A stretch of 64,000 nt of DNA from Hydractinia symbiolongicarpus (GCF_029227915.1 NC_079882.1:9858001-9922000); one strand, 5' to 3'. Numbered from the stretch's first letter, positions 46,562 to 60,263 are shown. The notes: generated by a model not told the origin, from the letters alone. Translations and numbers: made by a program.

Positions 46562-49500
46562 TCGTAAATTTACTTTACTAACTTTGATATTTCGAAAAGA
46601 GAAAACTAGGAACAGCGAGCTGCTCATGTAGCTAGCTATAGTTAGCTAGCTATAGTTAGCTAGCTATAGGTATTTCAACATTCTCACAATGATATTTAAA
46701 TCAATATTTACAGAAAATCAGCTGTTTATGTAGCTAATTGTGACACACCCTATGTCACTACTTTATCTTGCAACTGTATAACAAATCTGTATGAAGTACT
46801 GTTATGGCTAATCTTATTATGAGTAATAAATACGCTTTTTAATAAGCAACCAACCAATAAACAGCAAGTTCTGGGATGGTAAAATCCTAAGCGATGTTTA
46901 AGTGCTTTGTTATGTACTTTAGCAACTACTAGCTTTTAATGAAAAGGGGCTTCTATGTGATTTGATAGAGCATAGTTATAATAAACCTTCATATATAGAA
47001 ACCAAATTTTTTGAAATGGCTCTCAATTTTTATTCAGGAAAAAGGAAAAAGGAATGTATAACTTCTGCACATGTTTTTTCTATTAAGTCTAAATTACTGA
47101 ATGTTTAGCAACACGGAAGTCTTAATATTCATACCAAATAAGCTCTTATAAAAGCAAGATTGCGACAGACTGCGATTTTTTGTTTACTTTTTACTTATCA
47201 GGGACAGGGGTATTGCTTGTGTATTAAAACGGCTGCTGCCAAATAAAACATATTATCTTGTTTTTCTATTTTAGTATTGATAATTCTGTTAAGAAATTGC
47301 CACAAATAACTACCACAAACGTTTTCGAAGACCCCTGCCTTTTTGATAAAATTGAAGAGTTTGGATATTTCCGCTGTATCATTGTAATTTGCGCAGAAAA
47401 TAAATATAAGTATTATCGCTGTGTCCAAATAATTAAGAGAATATAGTTGACAAATCCACTGTAAATATGGTATACATTTGTGTCGGTTTAACCCTCTTTG
47501 GTCCAGTGTATGCGGGGAAATTGCCCTCCCCCCATACGGAGCAATGATATTTGCCTCCATTACGTATTTTTATTAGAACTCATTTTCCCAGAATCTTATT
47601 TTTATAATCTTAGAATTTTCAATCAAAATACACAAAAATAACGTGTAAATGATAATAATTGGTATGATATATACTTCTTTCCCATCGCTATGATTACGGT
47701 TACAGATTTTAGAATAACACCCTAACCTGATTTCAACCGAAGAATTTATTAAATTGTTCTATTTAAAGTATATAGATAAATGTTACCGCCTTATTTTAAA
47801 CTTTTAAAGTGGCAAAAATCTCCCCCACACATCTGTGCAACAGACATCATTTTATTCACAACAAGAAGACATGCGTCTTTAACATCTGCGCTGCAAGAAT
47901 AATCAAATGGTCATACGTACGCAAATCCCTGCTTCAAGAGCGTGCGTCATGTATTATAAAATTCATTATGTAATGCATATAAAGCATTCATGATACATAA
48001 AGATCGTTTCGCATTTAGGATGCATATTATTTTTTGAACGTGCGTAGGAAAAAATAGATCAAGTCAGTCTTCTTGGCTAAGCCAAGAGTAATTTTTGAGA
48101 ATGACGGTTGGATAAGGAAAAAGAAACGCAGCCATTACTCGTCCCCTCCCCCCCCCCCCCCCCCCCCCCAGCACTTGTTAGGTTTTTTCATTGGGACGGA
48201 ATCTGAACCTCCACCAGTAGAAGGAGAAGCTGTAGAAACGAGGTTGGAAAAGTATTATTTTTAATGCCATAAAAAAATGGAAATTCGAATATCACCACAC
48301 ACTCTGGCCTACTCATAGACTGCGCACTTCGCCTTAGTCGTTCAACTTTGATGAAAAGAGGGACAGGGAACTATATCGTAAATCGAAAGCTTCTTCTGTG
48401 AAGCAAGTTGTTAATGCGCATGCGGAATATTTTTAGAAAATCGAAAACACCAGTGTATTAAAATCAATCTAAAATCCTATCTGTGGGAACCCCAGAAAAG
48501 GACCTCAAACGATGTTACACCATCGATACACTCGGTGCGCCTTGCAAAACCTCTCAAAAACCGTTTTACTGCTCAATTATTTCCGGCTCAAAAGAGATGC
48601 AGTGGTATTGGAATTATCGATATCAATAGACATCAAGACAAGTCATAAGACTTAGTAAAACTCACTTCAGTTATTTTAATAATGAACACTAACAAAATCT
48701 AAAACCTCCTTCACAAGAAATCAACATTGTCGTATAAGTCTGATTTACAACAACAGTTTTGTCTCAATGCTATTGAAGGCGTGTCATTTGCAAACATAGA
48801 AATTTCTGGCACATTGATTCTTTGAATACGCTCACAGAGGAATTGTAAAATAGAAGTTATATAAAAGGAAGACAAATACCTTTCAAGAAAACAAAATAAC
48901 AACATAAAATGTCAAAAGTTTCAAGTTGACTAGTTTTCTGGTTCACTGTTTGATACCAAAACACGTATTTCTAGTGTTGCAAACGATAGTTGATACATCA
49001 TCAGACAACATGAGCACGACCAACTCTTCATCATAAACAGGAACAGCCATATTCTTTTTAATCAAACTACGCTCTGTGCAAATACCTTTTCCACACTTGG
49101 ATTCGACCATGTGAGCCATGTCTGGTTTCTACAGAGTATACGCTTCTCAAAAACAGGTTCCTGGAAATGACTTTGCTAATTTCAAAATTGTAGCTTGTAA
49201 CGTAAATTTTATAGGATAGGACGCCCAATTCAGATGAACAAGGAAATCATTGGACATATTAATTTTTGACTTAACCTTGCAAAATCTTAAAAGAGGTAGC
49301 AAGAAATAATTTTAACAGCGCTTCTAAAAAACAACGATATCTTTCGAATTTTGCTACGCAATACATTAAAAAATTAAAAGACCTTTGCCCTGACACGAGT
49401 AACTGCGAAAGCCTTCGAGCGCAATTAAAGAATTGCAGACGTTTTAACCAATCGTATTTCAAAGCTTATTTTTAGATGGGCGCAAAATGTAATTTAGGGT

Positions 49501-51985
49501 TTCAGCGACGCGCATTTGTTATGGCTTTTGAACTCTGTCTCCATCCAAATAACGCATTTACTGCTTTGTAACGCTAAAAGCAAGTGTTTACCGCCTTTAT
49601 CAGCTTTCCAACTGCCTGTATTTAACGCGTTTTAATCGATGCACAGCATTTTGCAGCTCTTAGCATATAAATATTAATTTAAATTACGCCACATAGTTAA
49701 GCAAAGAAGACTTGATGGTTTAGCATGAAATACAATCTCGTCAGCTTTGTATACCTAAGGCTTAGTTGCCAAGGTACTACTAGGCCTACCATGTTCAAAC
49801 TAAAAAATGTTACATTACAATAAAAATTTTACAAAGTAAACCGAACAAAAGCCATTTAAAAATTTTATGTCTTATTTTAATATTATCTTACCTTAATAAT
49901 TTTATTTTTTATTTTTCATGTAAGATTTTTAACAAAAAATAATAGTTTTACGTTTTTAATCAAATATGAAGTACATTTTTTATAAGTGTAATTTCACGGA
50001 GTAAAAACTTCACGTGGCATTTAAATGTGAAGTATATATTTCGATCAATCAAAAATAAAGCAGGTGTAACCGTCCAGTCGAACAAACATGACGAAGGTCG
50101 TGTATTTTCTGAAAGTATTCTTACGCTTCAATCAAATATTTTTGAGTGTTATGGATGTGTATATGTTCTTAACAGATGTAAGAGGAAATGAAATGATCAT
50201 CCATTCTTTCGAAATATGACACGCGGACAAGGAAATTAGAGCCTGTCCGTCCGCATTCTCCGCCTTCCTTGAAGGTTGTTTAGAAACAGAACTGTCATTT
50301 CTATTCAATGAGTTATTTTTGCGCATTATTTAAAACGATGATACATGACGTTAAGCGCTACTTATTAATTTCGTTTCGTATTAAGTGGTATTTTTTATTC
50401 ATAAAACTAGACTGCAATTTTTAATTGGCAAGTCATCGCTATTTTGGTGGTATAGACGCTTTATAACATTTTTTGGAAAATACTTTTCTTATATAGCACA
50501 TACAAGCGACCGTATTTCATACTTAATAGAATAAGTAAAAAATACACTTTGTACTTAGTTAGACATCAAGTGGCGTTTTTACTTTACTAGAAATGCACCT
50601 TATATTTAATCAAAAACGTGAAGTATCTATTGTTTTTTACAACACCCTTTACAGAACATTTTAAAGTGTGTATTGTAGAATTTAGCCATTTTGATGGAGC
50701 CTAAAAATGAAATTTTTGAAATGATCTTTAACTAAAAAACACATAAAAGATTACAATATTTTTAAACAACGCACTTTTCTTTAGCCTTTGGAAAATTACA
50801 CGGGGGATAGCCGTCGTTTTCTGCATCGTTTTTTTTTTGTGCATCATTGCCGTCTGTGAACATGAAGTATTGAATTTTACTTGGACGAAGGTTACTATGA
50901 TTGTAGGCACCATTTTAATGGTGTTTTTGATTACAAAACACCAGGATTTTTAATTCGGCTCATAGACAGACAGCGAGCATCATTCATAATGTAGATGTTC
51001 ATACTTCGGTTGGTTTTTTACTACAGGCGTGTTGTTACGTGATCGCATATGTCAAACATAGATTTGTAAACGCTTTGTGTACCTTTAATGTCGCGCACTT
51101 TCGAAGCCATCTCTTCTTTTCTATAACTAAATGACTTTATTCCTTGATAAAAGTGAGTTATATTTCAGATGGTTGACCCTACCACTTTCGAAGGATAATC
51201 CCTTTATGTTTTTTCCACAACAAACACTGATAGAAAAAAAAAAGATTATGAAAATTTTTTTCCACTGGACAAATAAATTATTCGTGAGCTCAAAAGGTCA
51301 CGTGACTTGGCTTTAAGATATAAAAAATTACTCTTTTTTGTGGGGAAGAACAAACATCGAACTTAAATAATCCAAAAAGGTGTTCAAATAAAAAGTACAT
51401 ACTTAATTTAGGTGAGTGCTCGATTCATTCAAAATGTGATGTCATCTCAAAAATCACAATGAATTGAATTTCACGTAGTTTCAATTTCAAGCCATTAGAC
51501 GTAGTCCCCTTTATTTATAATTGATGCTTACACTAACCATCCTCTGATTTGACCATGAGACGCTCACTTGAGCAGGAAACGCTGATTTGAATTTAATGAT
51601 ATCATGTATCGCAGGTACGAAGTAATTTACACTGACGTAGTAAAAAAATACATTACTTGTCCATTACATCATGTTTTGTTAAAGTCCTAATCATTTTCCT
51701 ATAGCCTGGTTTCTATGCACTTGATAAAATCAGAATTCAACAAAAAGATTCGATACTCAGAATTATTAATATGTATGATAAGAAGGAATCTGTAAAGACA
51801 TAAAATTTAACAAAAAATTATAAAAAGACATATCAAAAAAGATTATATATAGGATTTAGGGAATATATGTAAAGTAAAAACCGTCTTTTTAATAACTTCA
51901 TTAGTAAAACCTAATTTTGTGACGATCACACAAATTAATTCAAAGTGATAGTTGTTTTAGTAGACAGGGACATTTAGTTTAAAAA
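46562..51985. other. intergenic between receptors B and C
   Basis: This holds a 14-bp repeat (agctagctatagtt, three units) at about 46628-46669, a poly-C tract near 48150-48172, and a patch near 48928-49010 vaguely similar to the odd exon-like block at 52444-52610. The frames at 47198-47560, 48073-48264 and 48711-50913 look non-coding. No gene is supported. Confidence 0.4.
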
Positions 51986-54900
51986 ATGTTTTTGTCCACC
52001 TGTATTGCAGCATTATGGCTCCTTATTCCGCTCCTTATGATAAAGTACGCAGAGTGTAAGGTAAGAGTTTATCGGGGTTTTTTGTTGATTTTGTGGTTGA
52101 GGTGGTTTGATTGGGAAATTTTATGTAATTCTTAGTTAAGTTTTTTTTTTGTTGACGTTGGCAAAAACATTTATTACAGCAACGTTGCTGGTTTGTTGAC
52201 ATTTTCTTATTTTTTGTTTATTTTTTGTTTGTTCCTTCGTTTTATTTCGTTTCGTTTCTTTTCGTTTTGTTGAAGCTAGCACAGCTAAATAAAAAAGGCC
52301 GAAAAATTTGGGTGAACACAAGCGATTTATTTAAAAAAAACTTTGAATATATTTTGAGGATAAAGAAGATAAAAAATTTACAATAAACTTGTTGTACAAG
52401 ATTTACCATTCCTATTCACCACTACTAGAAATTTAATTTTCAGGGATATTATGATAATACCACTTACGGTTATTTGCTGGCTCACTGTTTTGATAAAAAA
52501 GATAATAGCTAACGTCATCCAGTTTGCGATGACTTCATCACTTATGTCAAGTATGGGGAAAATGATGTTGTAATGTTTGAATTGAAGTCTTATAAGCGGT
52601 ATAAGTCATAAGTAATCTTATAAAAACACAATGGTTAAAATATGAATTTTTAAATGTAATGAAAATATTTGGGAGCATTAGATTTTATAATATCTTCCTT
52701 AATGCCTATAAAACCGAATCAATAAATCGACTACAACTAAAGCGATTTAAAACGTTTTTTACTTGAAGTCAATTTAATTATGACAATGCTATTAAAACTC
52801 ATGTAAATTCTAAATAAAGAATGTAAGATGACAAAGTTATAAATTATTATTATTAACTAGTCGTTGCCCGTGGAAAAATCCACGGGTTCGCCCGTCCTTT
52901 GAATTTACCCGTGGCAACAAAGTGGATAAGAATTTATCGCATTTGATATTCGTGTTTCCGTAACACCATTTTCTAACTTAGCGGGGGTCCGCGCAGAGAC
53001 AGACAGACAACGGCTATTATTATAGAGACTTCTTAGCGATTTAGCGATTCATCCGGGGTTTTCACATTTTTGGTGAAATATATCCTAATTGTAGTAGTAT
53101 AAGCTGTCATCCTAGATAAGAGGAATTTATAAGTTAACAGTTTCTGTGCATATTTAAAAGTTTATTTTTTCTTTATCACAAATTTTCTGTTAATTTTGCA
53201 AATAATCACTTTAGTATTTTTTCAGCGCTAAGTACAAAATTGGGGTCAAGTATCTACTAATGTCAAAGACTATAGTAATTAAAACTAATAAGTAATATCC
53301 GTTGTATCCATGAAGATATGATAATACTATCGAAGTCAAGAAAGCGAAAAACTCATGGGGATGAAATAAGAAAGGGAGGGGGTTTAAAACAAAACACAAA
53401 ATTAGAGAAATTATGATCTCTACGCGTACAAAATACGATGAAGCAGCATAAGAAATACTAAAAATTTGTGATTCCAGGATTAGTTAGAAAAGATCAACTG
53501 TAGCTCCACACCCCACAAATATAAATTATTAACAAATTTTGCCTTTAAACGGTCTTCAGGTAACAAAAATCAAAATTTTGCTGTTGCCAGAATGATTTGT
53601 TTCGTTCACTACTCAGTGAGACGTGCAATTTTCGAAGTACAACGCCCCAATCACTTTATATGGTACTTAATTCAACGCAATTTAAACTTGTTAAGGTTCG
53701 CCTTAAACAGACACAAAAGAACCTTTGAATCCTAAAAAAATGGTTAGATTCAAATGCGCTAATTGCTCTGGCGCCTGTGTTGAAATGACGAGAATTTCTT
53801 CTTCATACGACAGACGTGTTAGAATGCTTCGCTTACCTAACCAGCAAAAATAGCACAAAAGCTAAAATTTTGGTATCGCCCTAATTTGCAAATTGATCTT
53901 CACTGCCAAGTGTTATTGTATCAATATTTTGTGAATAGATTGCAGAAACCACCCTTGGTTTATGTTTCAAATCAACTATAAACATACGATCAAGGAATAT
54001 GAGGCAAAAAGTTAGAGCCTTTTATAACAAATCACTCCCTTTCAATGTAATAAAAAGTCCATATTAGAGGTGGAGAGACGTGGATTAAACAATACATTGT
54101 TTACATCTACTTTTTTTTGTTGTTTGTTATTTTTCCCCGTATTACACCACTAAATTATATTTTAGAACTTTACCTTCGCGAAAAAATTGGAAAATTATGA
54201 TTACTTTAAGCCAGGCGACCAATTTAAATGCAAAACAAATGATCCAGCAATAATAACATGGCAGAAATGCTCATTTGGAGGGTTTGTTTTTGGATGTGGA
54301 GATTTATTAAAGGATCCACATCACTCACACTGTAAAAATATACTACTTGACGATACTCTGTTCAAAATTGATGACTTTAAAGAATCCAGTACTTCAATAC
54401 TGACACTAAGAAAGCCTCCAGAACTCCCTGAAGAAGCCTGTGTTCGTTGCATTGCAAAGCAAGAAAGTACAAACCTTACAATTATACAAACTTCTCCATT
54501 AGAAATCGAAGGTAGACATTTACTTGCTGAGGAAACCCATAGAACATAAAAAACCTTTATATGTAGTTATGGCATATGTTTGCATCCTTTCTCATTTTTT
54601 TTTTCTTGTTTAGAAAAGTGTGGAACACCGCTGAAAAGATTTGCGATAGGTTCTTATCAATGTAAGTATTTACCTAAAACATTTACCTAAACGAAAAATT
54701 ACACGAAGACAGTATACTGGTATAAAAAATGGAGACTGCCAAACCAATTGTTTTAAATATTCCTACAAATAATCAAATTTCCAATAAGTGCAGCATTTTG
54801 ATTTCAAAAGATATGATAAGTGATTGACATCCAATTGTGTTATCACATTTTGTTAAAAACCTAAAATTTGGAAGTTACTATTTATGAAACTAATACGGAA

Positions 54901-57900
54901 CATACTTATCTAGGTCACCACCTGCTGCAATTCTCTCCTCCATTACTTTGATGCCAAAAACCTTTAACATTTTATTTTTTTAGGGTATCCCTGTAGACGA
55001 ACTGATTATATTTTCCCAAGGGATGCAAAATCAATAAAGAAGTTCAGAGAACATTGTGAGGTATCGTCAGTTCGAAACATACGAATTGAACAAAGGTTAG
55101 ATAGCTCTGGTAAAGTGGATGTTACAGTGTTTTGGCAAGAACCTGAATTCAGTAAGTAATTGCTCAGCTGTAACAGGTTTTCCTTTCACTCAGCAGTATT
55201 TCTTCTACTACGAATTCAGAAAATATAAATCTTTATATTCCGTTTGAAACGAATTATTTCGCACTTTTAAACCAGAGTTTTGTTTTCAAAGTTACTTTTG
55301 ACGGCTCAATGGTATTTAGGTGCAAGTCCAAAAAATAAAACCCTATTCTGTAAGTTTAAAAAATCAGCAAATTTAATTTACTTTCTAAAGATCGCAAACA
55401 TAATGACTTCTACACAGTGGTTCGCTCGTAAAATGCCAGTAACTAAGGAATGGTTTTGACTTCAATCGAGCTGGGGAAGCATTTTGACACATGCGCAGAA
55501 TCTTTTTTTTCTAAAGGACTGTAACGAAGTGACTTCTCTTTACAAGAAATTGACAGTTGTTTTTACAGTATAGACTTCAGCGCACTTTAAATATAGAACT
55601 GACCATATATTCATCGCAAATACTACCACATACAAGCCAATATCCACGTGAAAGAAGATATGAATAGCTAGAGAGATCTTACATCTTACAGATAATAATA
55701 TTTCAGCTTTGTATGTCGTGTGTATGTCGTGCGTATCTTAAGCTTTTTCAATGACCATATTTTTTAGCGGTACCACAAGTTTGGTCTGCGTGTTTTAAAA
55801 GATGAGCGTATTGTTTATTGAAACACAATAAAATGGAATCTTGGTAATCAAGAAACAAATCCAACTGTTTTCCTTTGTTTTGTATTTGCTTTGTATTTGC
55901 TGTGTATATGAACCCTTAAACACAAAAAAGCCCGACATAAAGAGAAAAAAGTGGCAAGGGCTCTGAATTTTTTGTTCCAGATAGAGAAAAATTTGAGATA
56001 GATAATTTCGATAAAAAGCGAGAGCGTACATAAATGTCCAACAGATAGAAAAGTCTACATTTAATTAGAAGTCATAGCGTTTAAACAAAGCGCATAAAAA
56101 GATATATCTTAGTTATTCCATAAATTAACGAGTCAAGAAATTAACGCGAATTAAATTAACGGTCATGAAATTAACGCGGCTCAATAAAATTATTTTGAAA
56201 AAGGCATTTAATTGACGCGGTTGATCAAAGTTATTTTTAAAAATACATTTAATTAACGCGAACTTAAGAATATGCGATATGACACAAAGTAAAAATCACG
56301 GTAACAATTGAACCCACGCTAGTGAAGCGGTCTTTTCTATTACAAGACAATTTGGAGATTGAAATGAAAGTTTTATGTTAAATATTTAAAAATTTAAAGA
56401 AAATAGTACTTTCGGTTGATTTCTCCCTTTGATCAGAGTATGATGATTATACAAAAGTTATTTTAAAAAAGATCGTTGAAGAAGAGAACATGACTAAACT
56501 ATCGTCTGATGAGGAGGAAATAGTAAAAAATTTGACCAAACCAAATTAACAGTATTTAAATTAACGGGTCATGAAATTAACAGTCTTTAAATTAACGGTC
56601 ATTAAATTAACGCGAATTTTAAAAAACCGCGCTAATTTCATGACTCGTTAATTTCATGGAATAAGGTATAAATTGTTTCCGCAATCCTTCGCACAATCTA
56701 GAAAGGTCGATCCTTTTTCATATAATTTTCTATTTCTAATGTTTTTTACTTTCTCCCTACTGTTTTTTAGGAAGAAGTGTCAAAACATATGGCTATGAAA
56801 TCAAAGTCCAAACCGTTGAAAATTATTATAATTATGATGAAAAATGGTGCTTGTTTACTAGGTATAACATAAAAAAGGTAAAAAAAATTTAATAGTATCT
56901 TATCTGATAAACGTTCATATTCATTGCTGTTTTCATAATGTATTTCCACCTTTTTAGGATGGCATATATCACTCAAACCTCAAGAGTCGATTTCATCTCG
57001 AAATGCGTCCAAATACGCAATACATTGTTAATGTTACAGCTTTTCCCATTTCAACACCTGCAGAACACAAATTTAAAATCCGAACAATGGAAGGTTTGTT
57101 TACCATACCCTTTTCATTTTTATTATTTATCCAAAAAAAAAATAGCAAAAAAATCGCCATGCATTTCAGCTACAGAACGCCTGCACAGAGACTATAATAA
57201 TATTGAGATATTGAGACGAAGGCAGTTTTTCCTCATTTTGCTACCACACCCGTAGCCCAGACAGACAGCGTTAAAATTTTCTAGTCACATTCTCTAGCAC
57301 GCCGCACACATAGATCCACATCGAGACCCAAGAGGGCCCACAAACTCTTAAAAAATAGCCATGCTGACGCCAACGACAATCAGCACTAATATGGAAATAC
57401 GCAATTACTTCTGTGATGAGCTTCGAAATTAGTCGTCTTGTCTCATTATTATTATCTACATAAAAAAACATTTTAAGAGAAAAATCTCTTTTTCTTAGAA
57501 TTATGTGATGCATACATGAAAAAACATGGAAGAAGAATACACGCTTGTCGTGAGTACCGTATCATTTTCATTTTGTAGAAATTTAATCACATACAGCCAT
57601 CTTTTATTTTATTCTAACATTTCATATAGTACAAATTTTGTATGAAATTGTTTCTTAGATATAGTAACGAACATAAAAGTTGGAAAATGCACAGTAGACA
57701 AATCCGTTACTATTTCTTGGAACAGAAGCAAAGATTCTGACCAATATCCATACACAACTGTTCATAAATCACCATACAATATGCGAAAGTTTTTGCCAAA
57801 GGTATTTCCTTACCTTGTGTATTTCGTCATAGTTCTATTGTCATATGTAAACTTATATTACATAGAGTATTATCTTTCTAGGACCAAACGACTTGGACAA

Positions 57901-60108
57901 TCACCAATGTAACAAGAACCGTTTTTGCATATGTACGTATTTTTTTAGAAATATTGTTACTATATTTAGACGTTTTTGTTTCATACAGACTTTACTTAGA
58001 TTCCTGCATTACAAAAGAAATGTTAGTACCACATTTTGATCAACCAATTGTTTGTGTGCTTCGATAAAATCATCTACTGACCGCGAGACGGCTTGTGTGT
58101 TAGACAAGCAAGTTAGAGCAATGCTAGAATCTCTGGCAATGTAACACAGTTACAGTCGGAGGAGAGGAAGAGCCAGCCGTTGGGATGGAATACCTATTGA
58201 CGTTAAACTTCCCATTACTTACTCATTTACTCACTTAATTTTAGATACAGATCAACACCTCTTATGAAATTAAAATTGATATCCAACCTTGCAAAGGTAA
58301 TTATTTTGAACTGCATAGAATCAGCCGACTATATGGAGATTTGAGATTTTATTTTTAAATGTTTTAGATTACAAAGAAGCAACGTCTTATGGATTTTCTT
58401 TACGGATATTTTTTTTTTTTTTGTTATATGATGTTAAAATCTTGTTTGTTTACTTTTTTTAGACATACCAACCACAGTCCTACCAACAACTCAACCGATA
58501 GCAGAGGCAGTAACAACAAACTCCAAAATAAACATTTTTATTCCTATGGTCATTGTGCTGATTGTCGTCTTCACGGTCTCTTTATTTGTGTTATTTTTAT
58601 ATTGTGGATTAAAAAAGGCACGAAAAGGAATAAAGCACGAAATGGAAAGGCTTCGATCAGTGGATAGCGGAGAATACTCCTTCGAAGAGCAAGGTAATTA
58701 TATACTGGAAGCTGTTTCTTTAAAATTGTAAGACCATCTCTTATTCCTGTTATATTTTCACACTAGGCGAGACTGTGATGCTTGTCTATCCACACGGATG
58801 CCGAGAAGTAGAAAACATTGTTTTATTTCTGGCGGGTCAATTACATTCTTTTGGTATTAAAGTGTTGGTTGATAACTTGCAACCAGTCAGAGTTGCCAAC
58901 TTAGGATTGCCATCTGTTTTGGTTCAAGATTTTAAAGACGCAGACTACGTCGTGACAATATGCACAGAGAAAGAAAGTAAGTAACTAATTTCAAATAGTT
59001 CAAATAAGCTGTGAGAGTCTTTATTCTAGGTCCTTGTAAAGTGAATAATTTGCTGACAGTCGAACCCGGTTCCAGGACAACACCCCTGAATAATTGTACC
59101 CGGAAAATTTTCCTCGCTAATCTTCCTGGATTATTGTCTTTTGTGCATTCCCCACCGAAGGTAACATCCCCTTCCTTTGAATAATCACCCCCTGTATAAC
59201 TTGCATTTTCTAATATTTAAACCAAGACATGCTAAATCTGTCTGTTTTATTTAGTACTTTTGTTGACGAAAGCTGAAGAAAAACGAGACTTTAAGCTTTG
59301 TGTTTTGACCTTCATTCTTATTTTTCGTTGCAGCAACGAAACTACCAAGTCATAGACCATACACGTTTGTTTTGAACCAACTCATTTCATCTGATTGCGT
59401 TTACCAGAATGGCGATCGATACATTGCAGTCTACTTCAGTAAAACAACAAACATGGTACCACTGTACCTCAGAAACAAATCATATTACTTACCATCAGCT
59501 CTGCAAAATTTCATTCAAAACTTACTTGGAATTGAGACGTATTTCTCCTCTGTGTATGGGAAGTTCTTCAATGCACAAGCAAATCATTACAAGGATAATA
59601 GGAAGGAATTGAAAAGTCTGGTTGAAGCACTCAATAAGACGGACCATAATTTCTGCAATTCTGAAAGCTGCAGTAAAGTTAGTTTTGATTTTTTTCTTGC
59701 AAATTTTACATTCGGGTGAACAGGTTTTAAAAACTGGGTGGTCAGATAGTAAATTCGGGTTATTAGGTTGCAAAACCTGGCAAGCAGGGTAATATTATCA
59801 CCCTATTTCTTTAATAAAAGTAGACTTATGTTCGTGGAAGTAACCGTTCACCTCGTAATTTGTATATAAATACTAACACTTTTGTATAGGGCAAGGTAAT
59901 GGAGTCAATAAATGTGGATTATCCTACGAATGAGCTGTTGCAGAAAGAAGTGGAAAAATACAAAGTGCTCAATGAAGATAATTGTAGCTTGAAATTTTCT
60001 TCAGCAGAATCTTTAGCCGATCAAGAAAAAGAAGATAGTAAGCTTCTACAGCAAGAGAATACGAATGAACATTTTAAAGAAAGTGATGAACACTGCGTAC
60101 GAACGTGA
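51986..60108 (+). CDS. receptor C: Ig + fibronectin + SEFIR membrane protein (IL-17R-like)
   Basis: Fourteen exons keep frame: 51986-52060, 54166-54511, 54614-54661, 54984-55151, 56771-56877, 56958-57093, 57499-57549, 57659-57801, 57882-57932, 58245-58296, 58463-58693, 58767-58976, 59334-59677 and 59890-60108 (2181 nt, 726 residues). Exon 1 is a signal peptide (MFLSTCIAALWLLIPLLM). Residues 26-140 are Ig-like in one exon (FKCKTND ... ITWQKC ... CVRCIAKQ). Residues 157-293 form a fibronectin-III-like unit (VDVTVFWQEPEF, GYEIKVQTVENYY, QYIVNVTAFPIS). A second unit spans 311-392 (SVTISWNRSKDSD, SYEIKIDIQPC). The membrane helix is about 416-440 (FIPMVIVLIVVFTVSLFVLF). SEFIR spans 470-654 (VMLVYPHGCREVENIVLFLA, KDADYVVTICTEKE, HRPYTFVLNQLI). 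The acidic tail ends in TGA. AATAAA is at 60137. An N-terminal Ig followed by FnIII and SEFIR recalls IL-17RD, but orthology is not claimed. Confidence 0.85.
52444..52610 (+). pseudogene. exon-like block with in-frame stop in receptor C intron 1
   Basis: After the acceptor 'aattttcag', the frame set by exon 1 reads GYYDNTTYGYLLAHCFDKKD, then NS and TAA (52510-52512). The same frame continues RHPVCDDFITYVKYGENDVV and on to SYKRYKS before TAA at a possible donor (ATAA|GTAATC). Skipping it gives an intact receptor. It may be a dead exon, or a poison/alternative last exon giving a short secreted product of about 47 residues. Confidence 0.4.
52857..53028 (-). mobile_element. Helitron-like mini-element in receptor C intron 1
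   Basis: CTAG (52857-52860), then hairpin CCCGTGGA...TCCACGGG. The interior matches the 27849-28019 copy in reverse ('gtgtttccgtaacaccattt'), ending 'ctattattatagaga'. It looks complete at 172 bp. Confidence 0.6.
56113..56664. mobile_element. inverted-repeat element with AAATTAACG motifs
   Basis: The left end TTATTCCATAAATTAACGAG and the right end, reverse-complemented TTATTCCATGAAATTAACGA, continue to match for about 36 bp. Copies of 'gaaattaacgcg' and 'aaattaacggtcat' repeat inside both arms. The 552-bp element lies between exons 4 and 5 of receptor C. A 38-codon open frame (56433-56549; YDDYTKVILKKIVEEENM, then a run of acidic residues, ending TKPN) sits in the centre. No target duplication is clear. 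Confidence 0.6.
57255..57410 (+). repeat. dispersed-repeat fragment
   Basis: 'ctctagcacgccgcacac', 'agggcccacaaactc' and 'gccatgctgacgccaacgac' align in order with 20260-20380. It is in the intron after exon 6 of receptor C. Confidence 0.5.
58080..58237 (+). repeat. SINE-like copy adjoining a splice acceptor
   Basis: This matches the copy at 11018-11170 ('caagttagagcaatgct', 'agttacagtcggagg', 'ttgggatggaat'). Its 3' tail, 'ttactcatttactcactt', runs straight into AATTTTAG, the acceptor of receptor C exon 10 at 58245. The tail therefore forms the pyrimidine-rich tract. Confidence 0.6.
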
Positions 60109-60136
60109 CCACGCCGTTTATTGAAAAACTATGAAT

Positions 60137-60142
60137 AATAAA
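60137..60142 (+). terminator. polyadenylation signal of receptor C
   Basis: AATAAA lies 29 bp after the stop codon of receptor C. A second AATAAA near 60259 precedes a T-rich stretch and may be an alternative. Confidence 0.5.
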
Positions 60143-60263
60143 ATGGATGATGTAGTTCCATATTGTTGCAAGTTCTATGAATGTGATAATTGTGTTTGAC
60201 CTTTTAATATACCTGTAGATGTGATGTATAAATGATTGTGAAATTTCATGTGGTATGAAATAA

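Noticed and set aside
47198-47560. 120-codon minus-strand frame
   Set aside because: No recognisable domain and no supporting splice sites.
48073-48264. proline-rich frame over a poly-C tract
   Set aside because: The proline run is produced by the homopolymer; flanking residues look random and the tract length is unreliable.
59041-59205. possible Tigger-like element in the SEFIR intron of receptor C
   Set aside because: 'cagtcgaacccggtt' resembles a pogo-type end, but no matching opposite end was found.
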